The notes beneath the pieces are model-generated. The model had not been told where the DNA came from, searched no databases, and worked only from the letters and a program-made list of their open reading frames with translations. The position numbers and the translations under genes are program-made. Below, one piece after another: positions 36,325 through 43,460 of a stretch of 64,000 bases of DNA (position 1 is its first letter; every line of letters begins with the position of its first letter). Source of the stretch: JACVRW01 sp963819635 (GTDB lineage Bacteria; Actinomycetota; Thermoleophilia; Solirubrobacterales; Thermoleophilaceae); the NCBI GenBank assembly GCA_963819635.1, contig CAWFWX010000012.1, positions 62,001-126,000 of the forward strand. Reading direction: 5' to 3'.

Positions 36325-36570
36325 CTACCAGCCGACGCGCTTGCGGAGCTCCACGGCCTTCCGCTCCTGCTTGCGGCGGTCGAGCACCGCCTGGAGCCAG
36401 GAGGCCAGGATCACGAAGACCGTGAAGAAGACCACGACGCCGAGCGAGAAGAACGTGACCACCTTGTCGTCCGTCTCACCCCAGAGGCCCTCGCCGTTGT
36501 CACCGGCGAACGCGGTGGCGGCCGGGATCAGCCAGGCGGCGAGCACGAGGATGGGAGCCAGCTTCCGCAT
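36325..36570 (-). CDS. small membrane protein
   Basis: An 81-residue protein with a signal-like N-terminal helix (L-A-P-I-L-V-L-A-A-W-L-I-P-A-A-T-A), a short acidic loop, one transmembrane helix (V-V-F-F-T-V-F-V-I-L-A-S-W-L) and a basic cytoplasmic tail (D-R-R-K-Q-E-R-K). No family recognised. It is divergent from the pyrophosphatase gene with 29 bases between. Confidence 0.65.
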   Translation of the reverse strand: MRKLAPILVLAAWLIPAATAFAGDNGEGLWGETDDKVVTFFSLGVVVFFTVFVILASWLQAVLDRRKQERKAVELRKRVGW

Positions 36571-36599
36571 GCGGGTGGAACGATACCCTGTCGGACGCG

Positions 36600-37100
36600 G
36601 TGGCTGACTCCTTTCTCTGCATCGTCGAGATCCCGAAGGGGAGCCGCAACAAGTACGAGTGGGATCACGAGCACAACGTGATCAAGCTCGACCGATTCCT
36701 GTTCTCCTCGGTCGTCTATCCGACCGACTACGGGTTCGTCCCGGACACGCTGTCGCTCGACGGTGACCCGCTCGATGTGATGGTCCTGGTCTCCGAGCCG
36801 ACCTTTCCCGGCTGCCTGATCGAGGTGAAGCCGATCGCCCTGTTCCGGATGGAGGACGACAAGGGCATCGACGACAAGATCCTCGCCGTGCCGCTGACCG
36901 ACCCGGGCTGGAACAGGCTCGAGAGCCTCGATGAGGTCTCGGAGCAGCTGCAGAACGAGATCGCGCACTTCTTCACCGTCTACAAGCAGCTCGAGCACAA
37001 GAAGGTCGAGGTCGACGGCTGGTACCCGTGCGAGGACGCCCTGAAGGTGATCGAGGCCTCGCGCGAGCGGTTCAAGAACGGCTCAGAGAACGCCCACTAG
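36600..37100 (+). CDS. ppa: inorganic pyrophosphatase (family I)
   Basis: A 166-residue soluble pyrophosphatase, GTG start. Active-site blocks E-I-P-K-G-S-R-N-K-Y-E, Y-P-T-D-Y-G-F-V-P-D-T, D-G-D-P-L-D-V-M-V (metal-binding aspartates) and the late E-L-E/H-K-K-V-E-V-D-G-W are intact. It hydrolyses PPi to drive biosynthesis. The uppP gene follows after 12 bases, joining two phosphatases of pyrophosphate substrates. Confidence 0.95.
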   Translation: MADSFLCIVEIPKGSRNKYEWDHEHNVIKLDRFLFSSVVYPTDYGFVPDTLSLDGDPLDVMVLVSEPTFPGCLIEVKPIALFRMEDDKGIDDKILAVPLTDPGWNRLESLDEVSEQLQNEIAHFFTVYKQLEHKKVEVDGWYPCEDALKVIEASRERFKNGSENAH

Positions 37101-37112
37101 GGTTCCGCCGCT

Positions 37113-37937
37113 GTGTCCGTCCTCGAGGCGATCGTCCTCGGCATCACGCAGGGGTTGACCGAGTTCCTGCCGGTCTCGAGCACCGCGCACCTGCGCATCG
37201 TTCCGGCGTTCGCCGGCTGGGAGGACCCGGGCGCGGCGTTCACCGCCGTGACCCAGCTGGGGACGATGACCGCGGTGCTCCTGTACTTCCGGGACGACCT
37301 CTCACGGATCGCGCGCGCCTGGCTGCGCTCTCTGCGCGATCCCGCGGTCCGGGGCGAGCTCGACGCCCGCCTCGGCTGGTACATCGTCATCGGAACGATC
37401 CCGATCGGGATCTTCGGCCTGATCTTCAAGGACCAGATCGAGAACGGCGCGCGCGACCTGTACCTGATCGGAACCACGCTGATCGTGCTCGGCCTGCTCC
37501 TGCTCGTCGCCGAGCGGGTGGCGAAGCACGACCGGCCGCTCGAGAAGATCACTACGCGCGACGGCATTGCCATCGGGTTCGCGCAGGCGCTCGCGCTGGT
37601 GCCGGGCGTGTCGCGCTCGGGCGCGACTCTCACCGCGGGGCTGTTCCTCGGCTTCGACCGGACCAGCGCGGCGCGCTACTCGTTCCTCCTGTCGGTCCCA
37701 GCCGTCGTGCTGAGCGGGCTGTTCGAGTTCGCGTCCATCCTCGGTGGCGAGGACGGGGAGCACGTCGGCCTCGGCGCGCTCGCCATCGCCACCTTCCTGG
37801 CGTTCGTGGTCGGCTACGCGTCGATCGCCTTCCTGCTGCGCTTCCTCGAGCGCCACTCGACGATCGTGTTCGTGGTCTACCGCGTGGCCCTCGGCACGAT
37901 CGTGCTGGTGCTGGCGGGCACGCACACGATCGGCTAG
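37113..37937 (+). CDS. uppP: undecaprenyl-diphosphatase
   Basis: A 274-residue membrane phosphatase that recycles undecaprenyl pyrophosphate for cell-wall synthesis. It has the E-A-x3-G-x-T-Q-G-L-T-E-F-L-P-V-S-S-T-A-H start and the second P-G-V-S-R-S-G-A-T box, both catalytic, with eight hydrophobic helices. GTG start; TAGGGT nine bases upstream could allow separate transcription from ppa. Confidence 0.94.
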   Translation: MSVLEAIVLGITQGLTEFLPVSSTAHLRIVPAFAGWEDPGAAFTAVTQLGTMTAVLLYFRDDLSRIARAWLRSLRDPAVRGELDARLGWYIVIGTIPIGIFGLIFKDQIENGARDLYLIGTTLIVLGLLLLVAERVAKHDRPLEKITTRDGIAIGFAQALALVPGVSRSGATLTAGLFLGFDRTSAARYSFLLSVPAVVLSGLFEFASILGGEDGEHVGLGALAIATFLAFVVGYASIAFLLRFLERHSTIVFVVYRVALGTIVLVLAGTHTIG

Positions 37938-37963
37938 AGCCGCCGGTCCCGGGGCCGCCGGGC

Positions 37964-37969
37964 TAGTCT
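37964..37969 (+). promoter_or_regulatory. -10-like hexamer TAGTCT
   Basis: TAGTCT ends seven bases before the GTG at 37977, consistent with a leaderless transcript. No -35 match is visible. Confidence 0.35.
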
Positions 37970-37976
37970 TCGGCTC

Positions 37977-38333
37977 GTGCAATTCGCCTGGAAGTTCGGG
38001 GTCATAGCGCTGGTCGCGCTCGTGCTCGTCGCGCTGCCCGGCGGGAGCAACGCGCTCGATGTGGTCCTCACCGCGCTGACGATCGTGTTCTTCGGGTCGA
38101 TCGCGCTCGCCGTGGCCTTCTTCTACCAGCGGAGGCGGCTCGACATCGAGTCGCTCGAACCGAACATCCGGCTCGCGCTCTACGGCTCGCTGGCGATCGT
38201 GGTGCTGGCGTTCCTGGGCGCCGACCGCCTGTTCGACGCCGGGGGCGGCGGCGTGCTGCTCTGGTTCGCCCTGCTGGCGGTGGCGTCCTACGGGCTGTTC
38301 TGGGCCTGGACGCGCTACCGGCGCTACGAGTAG
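37977..38333 (+). CDS. four-helix small membrane protein
   Basis: A 118-residue protein from GTG, with hydrophobic segments at ~7-25, ~28-48, ~66-84 and ~92-110 and a basic C-terminus (T-R-Y-R-R-Y-E). The loop between helices 2 and 3 (Q-R-R-R-L-D-I-E-S-L-E-P-N) is charged. No family recognised. Confidence 0.7.
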   Translation: MQFAWKFGVIALVALVLVALPGGSNALDVVLTALTIVFFGSIALAVAFFYQRRRLDIESLEPNIRLALYGSLAIVVLAFLGADRLFDAGGGGVLLWFALLAVASYGLFWAWTRYRRYE

Positions 38334-38389
38334 CCCTTTCGTAACTTCCTCGCGTTGTCCGGTTGCCCGCGGGACGGGACGGTCCATCC

Positions 38390-38731
38390 GTGTCCCTCGT
38401 CCGCACGGAATCCGGCCAGGCGTCCGTGGAGACGGTGGCGATCGTGCCGCTCGTGCTCCTCGCCACGGCGGTGGCTTGGCAGCTCGTGCTGGCCGGACAC
38501 ACGCTCTGGCTCGCCGCCGGCGCCGCGCGGGCCGCCGCACGGGCTGACCTCGTAGGGGAGAGCCCGGCGCGGGCGGCGAGGAGCGCCCTGCCGAGCTCGC
38601 TCGAGCGAGACCTGTCGGTGCGGCGGATCGATGGCGGCGGAGTTCGGGTCGAGCTCCGCCTGCCGCTGCTGGTCCGGGCGTGGGGGAGCCCAATTGAGAT
38701 CGGTGCGACCTCCTCGCTGGGACCGGGATGA
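38390..38731 (+). CDS. TadE-like pseudopilin protein
   Basis: A 113-residue protein with the TadE-family N-terminus: E-S-G-Q-A-S-V-E-T-V-A-I-V-P-L-V-L-L (Gly before the hydrophobic helix, Glu in it), one helix and a small extracellular beta domain. TadE proteins are minor pilins of Flp/Tad pili. GTG 38390 chosen because it precedes the pilin-like motif by few residues; a TTG at 38363 is also possible. Overlaps the next gene by four bases. Confidence 0.8.
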   Translation: MSLVRTESGQASVETVAIVPLVLLATAVAWQLVLAGHTLWLAAGAARAAARADLVGESPARAARSALPSSLERDLSVRRIDGGGVRVELRLPLLVRAWGSPIEIGATSSLGPG

Positions 38732-39066
38732 CCGGGGCACGGGGCGAGCGCGGCCAGGCGGGCGTGGAGCTGCTCGGGCTGCTGCCGCTCCTGCTCGCGG
38801 TCGCGCTTGGGGCGGCGCAGCTGCTGGCCGTGGGCTATTCGGGCGTGCTGGCCGGGAACGCCGCCGAGGCGGCCGCCCTGGCGCTGGCCGGCGGGGGCGA
38901 CCCGGAGGCCGCGGTCCGCGACGCACTGCCGGGCTGGTCGCGCAGGCAGGTCGAGGTCTCTGTCGCCGGCGGCGAGGTGAAGGTGCGCCTGCGCCCGCCG
39001 GCGCTGTTCCCGCCCATCGCGCGCGAGCTCGAAGTGACCGCGAGGGCGTCGGTGGAGCGGCCGTGA
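38728..39066 (+). CDS. TadE-like pseudopilin protein (second)
   Basis: A 112-residue protein, same layout as the first: E-R-G-Q-A-G-V-E-L-L-G-L-L-P-L-L-L, one helix, then a short domain with a C-terminal beta hairpin. Tandem TadE-type genes suggest a heteromeric minor-pilin set. ATG overlaps upstream stop; its own stop overlaps the next GTG. Confidence 0.82.
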   Translation: MTGARGERGQAGVELLGLLPLLLAVALGAAQLLAVGYSGVLAGNAAEAAALALAGGGDPEAAVRDALPGWSRRQVEVSVAGGEVKVRLRPPALFPPIARELEVTARASVERP

Positions 39067-39821
39067 CGGTCGCCGAGGTGCCGCTGGCGGCCCCGTCGAC
39101 CTCGCGCCGGCTCTCCGCCGCGGCGCGCCACCCGTCGCGCGGCATCCTCGCCAGCGCGGCCGCCGCGGTCGAGTCGTTCTTCCTCGAGCCGGTCGCTCCG
39201 CCTCCGGCTACCGATGCGTCCGAGCCGGTCGAGCTCCGGCCGGTCGTCTGCGTCTTCGGGCTGGCCTCCGGATGCGGGGCCACGGTGATCGCCCGCGCGC
39301 TCGCAGCGGAGCTCGCGCTGCGCGACCCGGCCGGTGCGGCGGCGGTGGCCTGCGAGGCGCGGCCCGTCGCGATCCCGCTCGCCACCCGGGCCGCGGCTCG
39401 GCTCGCTCGCGTCCTCGCGGATGTGCCGGGCGCCGTTCCGCGCGCGCTGGGTCGCCTGTGCATGGTCGGTGGTGCCGACCCGCTCCGGCTCGCGAGCACC
39501 GCGCGCCATCACGCGCCGCTCGTGATCGACGCCGGCTCGGACGCGCTCGGCGGCGCCCCGTCCTCGGTGGCGGACTGCACCATCCTGGTCACCAAGGGCG
39601 ACCTCGAGCCCTCCCTCGCCAGGGTCGCGGCGCAGTGCATCGCACGCGCCGGCGCCGCTCCGATCGTCGTGCTGAACCGGGCCCCGCACTCCCAGCCCGG
39701 CCTGTTCGCCATCCCGAACTCCACGCTCGGCGCCCGCCTCGCGCTCGGCGGCCGCGAGGCGCGCGGCGAGCTCGGGCAGGCGATCGCGGAGCTGGCGGAC
39801 CTGTGCGAGGAGGAGCCGTGA
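39063..39821 (+). CDS. CpaE/MinD-like protein with altered P-loop
   Basis: A 252-residue protein, starting GTG in GTGA overlap. Residues ~55-80 read V-V-C-V-F-G-L-A-S-G-C-G-A-T-V-I-A-R-A-L-A, in the position of the deviant Walker A (normally K-G-G-x-G-K-T) of CpaE/MinD-type ATPases, but the two lysines are lacking. Later L-V-I-D-A-G-S-D and V-T-K-G-D look like the Walker-B/switch and base-binding strands. It is probably a Tad-cluster member that no longer hydrolyses ATP or does so differently. No separate TadA ATPase is visible in this window. Confidence 0.6.
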   Translation: MTVAEVPLAAPSTSRRLSAAARHPSRGILASAAAAVESFFLEPVAPPPATDASEPVELRPVVCVFGLASGCGATVIARALAAELALRDPAGAAAVACEARPVAIPLATRAAARLARVLADVPGAVPRALGRLCMVGGADPLRLASTARHHAPLVIDAGSDALGGAPSSVADCTILVTKGDLEPSLARVAAQCIARAGAAPIVVLNRAPHSQPGLFAIPNSTLGARLALGGREARGELGQAIAELADLCEEEP

Positions 39822-41149
39822 GGAACCGGCTCGGGTCGGCCGCCGGGCAGGCGTCTCTGATCATGCTGGCCGTCATCGGCCTCGTGCTAGCCGGTGCGGT
39901 CCTTCTGTTCGCCTTGGGCAACGCGCTCGGCGCCAAGGGACGGCATCAGCGGGCGGTCGATCTTGCGGCGATCAGCGCCGCGCAGGTGATGCGCGAGCTG
40001 TACCCCCGGCTGTTCGAGCCGCCCTTCCTGGCGCCGGACGTGCCCAATCCGCGGCATCTCGAGGAGACGGACTACCGCGCCCTCGCCGTGACAGCGGCGA
40101 TCAGAGGAGCAGCACGGAACGGCATACGCCTTGACGCAGCCGACGTCAGCTTTCCAGATGCGGCCTTCGCGTCGACACGCATCCGGGTCCGGCTCGTCGA
40201 TCGCGTCGACATCGGGCCGCGCGGCCACCGGGCATCCACTCCGGTCGAGGCGCAGGCGACGGCGGAGCTGACACCGGCTGGCGGCGGCGGCCTCCCGTCC
40301 CGCGGCAGCGGCGGCGGCTACTCGGGGCCGCTCGCATACCGCCAGGGCGAGCCCATGCGGCCGGACGTCGCGCTCGCCTTCGACCGCATGGCGGCGGCAG
40401 CGCGGCGGGAGGCGGGCATGTTCCTGGCGGTGACGAGCGGCTTTCGCTCCGACGCCGAGCAGGCGCGGCTGTTCGCCGCCCATCCCGATCCGAAGTGGGT
40501 CGCACCGCCCGGCGAGAGTCTCCACCGCTACGCCACCGAGCTCGACCTGGGCCCGCCGGCCGCGTACGCATGGCTCGCGGCGAACGCGACCCGGTTCGGC
40601 TTCCTGCGGCGGTATGCCTGGGAGCCGTGGCACTTCGGCTACACGCGCGGCGTCGGGAGTGCCTCGGTGGGCTTCGGCGCGCGGGGCGGCGACGGACGCG
40701 CGACGCGGGCCGTCCAGTCGTTCGTGCCCGCGCGCTACGCGCCGCTGATCGTCCGGGCGGCGCAGCGCTGGAGCGTCTCGGCGCACCTGCTCGCCGCGCA
40801 GCTCTACGCCGAGTCGAGCTTCAACCCCTTCGCCCGCTCTCCCGCAGGCGCCGAGGGGATCGCGCAGTTCATGCCCGGCACGGCCGCCGCGATCGGCCTC
40901 ACCGACCCCTTCGATGCCGGTGCGGCGATCAACGCCCAGGCGCACCTGATGCGCGACCTGCTGGGCCGCTTCGGGTCGGTGCCGCTCGCGCTCGCCGCCT
41001 ACAACGCGGGCCCCGGCGCGGTGGCGGAGTGCGGCTGCATCCCGCCCTTCGCGGAGACTCAGGCGTATGTGGCGCGGATCCTGGGGTTGCTCGGAGGCGC
41101 CGGCGACCTGTCGGCGGACGGCGCGCTGGAGGTGCGGCTCGTGGAGTGA
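39818..41149 (+). CDS. TadG-like / VanY carboxypeptidase / lytic transglycosylase fusion
   Basis: A 443-residue protein from GTG in GTGA overlap. Part 1 (residues ~5-60): Tad-type start G-Q-A-S-L-I-M-L-A-V-I-G-L-V-L-A-G with A-V-D-L-A-A-I-S-A-A, as in TadG/TadE-like proteins. Part 2 (~172-277): VanY/D-Ala-D-Ala carboxypeptidase, with S-L-H-R-Y-A-T-E-L-D (His236, Asp243) and E-P-W-H-F-G-Y (His272). Part 3 (~316-425): SLT domain with catalytic Glu332 in Y-A-E-S-S-F-N-P, G-I-A-Q-F-M-P and A-A-Y-N-A-G-P-G. It would cut both stem peptide and glycan of peptidoglycan, plausibly to open the wall for pilus assembly. Confidence 0.85.
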   Translation: MRNRLGSAAGQASLIMLAVIGLVLAGAVLLFALGNALGAKGRHQRAVDLAAISAAQVMRELYPRLFEPPFLAPDVPNPRHLEETDYRALAVTAAIRGAARNGIRLDAADVSFPDAAFASTRIRVRLVDRVDIGPRGHRASTPVEAQATAELTPAGGGGLPSRGSGGGYSGPLAYRQGEPMRPDVALAFDRMAAAARREAGMFLAVTSGFRSDAEQARLFAAHPDPKWVAPPGESLHRYATELDLGPPAAYAWLAANATRFGFLRRYAWEPWHFGYTRGVGSASVGFGARGGDGRATRAVQSFVPARYAPLIVRAAQRWSVSAHLLAAQLYAESSFNPFARSPAGAEGIAQFMPGTAAAIGLTDPFDAGAAINAQAHLMRDLLGRFGSVPLALAAYNAGPGAVAECGCIPPFAETQAYVARILGLLGGAGDLSADGALEVRLVE

Positions 41150-41159
41150 GCGGGGCGGG

Positions 41160-41621
41160 TCAGATCCAGCGCCGCACGGTCGCCTTGTAGTCGAGGTACT
41201 CGCGGCCGAACTTGCGCTCCAGGTAGCGCTCCTCGCGCGAGATGACCGCGCGGTCGATCACGGCGAGCACGATCGGCAGCGGCGCAAGCACCCATAGGGA
41301 CTCCGCCAGGAGGGCGATGCCCACGTAGACCAGCGCCATTCCGAGATAGGCGGGGTTGCGGGTCAGCCGGTAGGGGCCGGTGGTGACGATCGCGGTGGTG
41401 GGCTTCCACGGCTCGACGGCGGTGCCCTTCCGAGTAAAGGCGGTGTTGAAGGACGCCAGCAGCGCCAGGCCCGCGAGCAGCAGGACCGCGCCCAGACCCC
41501 ACCGAACCAGCCCGGGCAGCGACGCGCCCGGAAGCAGCGCTTCGAGCACGAAGCCGACGCCCAGCCCGGCGAGATAGATCAGCGGCGGAGGGGCGACGAC
41601 GCCGGCGTTGTCCGAGTTCAT
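41160..41621 (-). CDS. isoprenylcysteine carboxyl methyltransferase-family protein
   Basis: A 153-residue membrane methyltransferase-like protein. Family motifs T-G-P-Y-R-L-T-R-N-P-A-Y-L-G and a C-terminal E-E-R-Y-L-E-R-K-F-G-R-E-Y-L-D-Y are present. Bacterial ICMT-like proteins have unclear substrates and rarely methylate prenyl cysteine. ATG start at 41621. Confidence 0.85.
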   Translation of the reverse strand: MNSDNAGVVAPPPLIYLAGLGVGFVLEALLPGASLPGLVRWGLGAVLLLAGLALLASFNTAFTRKGTAVEPWKPTTAIVTTGPYRLTRNPAYLGMALVYVGIALLAESLWVLAPLPIVLAVIDRAVISREERYLERKFGREYLDYKATVRRWI

Positions 41622-41640
41622 AACCGTCTAAGTCAATTCA

Positions 41641-42324
41641 ATGGTTAAATGGTCGACCATGGAGAAGCTTATGCAAGGGCTCTGGCGCTGGACGGCGCGG
41701 CATCCCGAATGGCATCCGGGCGAGTTCGGCGCGGAGGTGGCGTGCTTCGCGGCGCAGGCCGGCGACACGACGCTGCTGATCGATCCGCTGCTGCCCCCGG
41801 ACCCATCCGGGGTACTCGCCGTAATCGACGAAACGGTGGGCAAGCGGCTCGCGATCCTGATCACGATCCCCTACCACGTGCGCAGCTCCGAGGAGCTCTG
41901 GCGGCGCTATCGCAAGGACGCCGAGACGACCATCCACGGCCACGCTGCCGCCGCGAAGCGCCTGGAGGACAGCTCCGCCTTCCAGGCGATCGAGCCCGGA
42001 ACGCCGCTCCCCGGCGGGGTCACCGCCCACACCATCGGGAAGCCGAAGCGTTACGAGACGCCGCTCTACCTGCCCAGCCACCACGCGCTCGTCTTCGGGG
42101 ACGCCGTCGCGGAGCACGGCGGCGCGTTGAGGGTCTGGTCCGCCGACAAGGTCGACGCGAAGGTCGAGCGCTTCTACCGCGAGCGCTTCAACCCGACCCT
42201 CGAGCCGCTCCTCGACCTGCCCTTCGATGCGGTCCTCGTCACACACGGACAGCCGGTGCTGAACGGTGGCAGGGAGGCGCTCAGGAAAGCGCTGAATGCG
42301 AAGCCCTGGTACCACCACGGGTAG
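41641..42324 (+). CDS. metallo-beta-lactamase-fold-like protein
   Basis: A 227-residue protein with the MBL-fold order (D-T-T-L-L-I-D-P-L-L-P, then Y-H-V-R-S-S-E-E-L, G-T-P-L-P-G-G-V, Y-L-P-S-H-H-A-L-V-F-G-D and V-L-V-T-H-G-Q-P-V). The H-x-H-x-D-H zinc motif is absent, so it is likely a non-metallo or degenerate member. Start 41641 (with TAAGTC six bases upstream) or ATG 41659. Confidence 0.65.
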   Translation: MVKWSTMEKLMQGLWRWTARHPEWHPGEFGAEVACFAAQAGDTTLLIDPLLPPDPSGVLAVIDETVGKRLAILITIPYHVRSSEELWRRYRKDAETTIHGHAAAAKRLEDSSAFQAIEPGTPLPGGVTAHTIGKPKRYETPLYLPSHHALVFGDAVAEHGGALRVWSADKVDAKVERFYRERFNPTLEPLLDLPFDAVLVTHGQPVLNGGREALRKALNAKPWYHHG

Positions 42325-42327
42325 GCT
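42322..42327 (+). promoter_or_regulatory. -10-like hexamer TAGGCT
   Basis: TAGGCT ends seven bases before the ATG at 42335; its first three bases are the stop codon of the preceding gene. Part of the leaderless-start pattern. Confidence 0.3.
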
Positions 42328-42334
42328 CCCGCCC

Positions 42335-42805
42335 ATGAGCACACCCACCACCGTGAACGGCATTGACGAGCTGAAGGCGCTGATCGGGCAGACCATCGGC
42401 CCGAGCGACTGGCGCGAGGTCACCCAGGAGGACATCAACAAGTTCGCCGACGTCTCAGGCGACCATCAGTGGATCCACGTCGACGTCGAGCGCGCGAAGA
42501 CCGAGAGCCCGTTCGGCACGACGATCGCGCACGGCAACCTCACCCTGTGCCTCTGCGACAGCTTCCGCGACCAGCTCTTCAAGGCCGAGGCAGGCTTCAA
42601 GATGGGCATCAACTACGGCTGGAACAAGGTGCGCTACACCGCCCCGGTCCCCGCCGGCGCCCGCATCCGGGCCAGCCTCGAGACGCTGTCCGTCGACGAC
42701 AAGGGCGACGGCTGGTACCAGCTCGTCCAGAAGTGGACGGTCGAGATCGAGGGCCAGGAGAAGCCCGCCCTGTTCGCCGAGTCGGTAGTCCGCCTGCTGG
42801 CCTAG
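42335..42805 (+). CDS. MaoC-type hot-dog dehydratase
   Basis: A 156-residue single hot-dog domain. The catalytic motif F-A-D-V-S-G-D-H-Q-W-I-H-V-D (Asp and His of R-specific enoyl-CoA hydratases) and T-I-A-H-G-N-L-T-L are complete. Probably hydrates an enoyl-CoA. ATG 42335 chosen over an in-frame upstream GTG/ATG by family start. Confidence 0.9.
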   Translation: MSTPTTVNGIDELKALIGQTIGPSDWREVTQEDINKFADVSGDHQWIHVDVERAKTESPFGTTIAHGNLTLCLCDSFRDQLFKAEAGFKMGINYGWNKVRYTAPVPAGARIRASLETLSVDDKGDGWYQLVQKWTVEIEGQEKPALFAESVVRLLA

Positions 42806-42873
42806 TCCTGCCGCTCGCGGCGCCCGGTCGCCCATGCCGCTCGTTCTGCCGCCGGTGTGCCGGGCTGGCGCGG

Positions 42874-42992
42874 GCGAACGGCGGCATTGAGGGGTGGATC
42901 GAAGGGGGGTTCCTTGACTTAGCCGCGTATAGCGGGACTAACTCCAGGAACCCCTGCTGCCCCGGGCCCGACTCCCTTTCCTGCTGCCGTTC
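42874..42992. repeat. structured palindromic element, copy B
   Basis: In the 227-base gap between convergent genes. Outer stem GAACGGCGGCA (42876-42886) pairs with TGCTGCCGTTC (42982-42992), one G-T wobble. Middle stem GGGGTTCCT (42906-42914) pairs with AGGAACCCC (42946-42954). Inner stem TTAG-CCGC pairs with GCGG-(GA)-CTAA around the loop GTATA. The left flank matches copy A in 18 of 19 bases; a CTCC-C-TTT-C stretch before the right arm is also similar. Confidence 0.6.
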
Positions 42993-43032
42993 GTAACGGG
43001 AGGCGCACGGCCGGGTGACCCAGTAGCTTCGC

Positions 43033-43434
43033 CTAGGTGGATACGCCTGCGGCCTGCAGGGCGCGGGTCTGGTCGTTGTAGTAGTCGACCCGCGCGATCT
43101 TGCCGTTGCGAAACCGGTAGACGACGGCGTCGTCGCGCTCGAGCTCCAGGCCACTGTGCGCGCCCTTCGCGACCATTCGAAACAACACGATCACGCCGTC
43201 GTCGCCCGCGGCCCGGAACTCCGCGTCCTCGATACGCGTGCTCTCCCAGGCCTCCCGCCAGCGCATCACCCACTCGCGATAACCCTCATGGCCGCGGTAG
43301 ATCCCGCCGGCGTCCGGCATGTCGAAGTCGTGGATCTCGACGTCAGGATCGAGCGCCTCGAGAGCGGTCTCCCAGTCGTCCTCGAGCGCCGCCGCGAACC
43401 TTCGCCGCACGAACTCGACGTTTTCGTCTGACAT
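43033..43434 (-). CDS. SnoaL-like protein (NTF2 fold)
   Basis: A 133-residue cone-shaped NTF2-like protein: N-V-E-F-V-R-R-R-F-A-A helix, D-P-D-V-E-I-H-D-F strand, Y-R-G-H-E-G-Y-R-E-W, and a final V-V-Y-R-F-R-N-G-K-I-A-R-V-D-Y-Y. Such domains serve as cyclases, isomerases or binding proteins; no function can be assigned. I chose ATG 43434 (M-S-D-E-N). Confidence 0.85.
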   Translation of the reverse strand: MSDENVEFVRRRFAAALEDDWETALEALDPDVEIHDFDMPDAGGIYRGHEGYREWVMRWREAWESTRIEDAEFRAAGDDGVIVLFRMVAKGAHSGLELERDDAVVYRFRNGKIARVDYYNDQTRALQAAGVST

Positions 43435-43446
43435 CCGCGGCCAGCC

Positions 43447-43452
43447 TATCCT
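43447..43452 (+). promoter_or_regulatory. -10-like hexamer TATCCT before uvrC
   Basis: TATCCT ends eight bases before GTG 43461. It supports GTG 43461 rather than GTG 43455 as the uvrC start. Confidence 0.35.
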
Positions 43453-43460
43453 CGGTGGGA

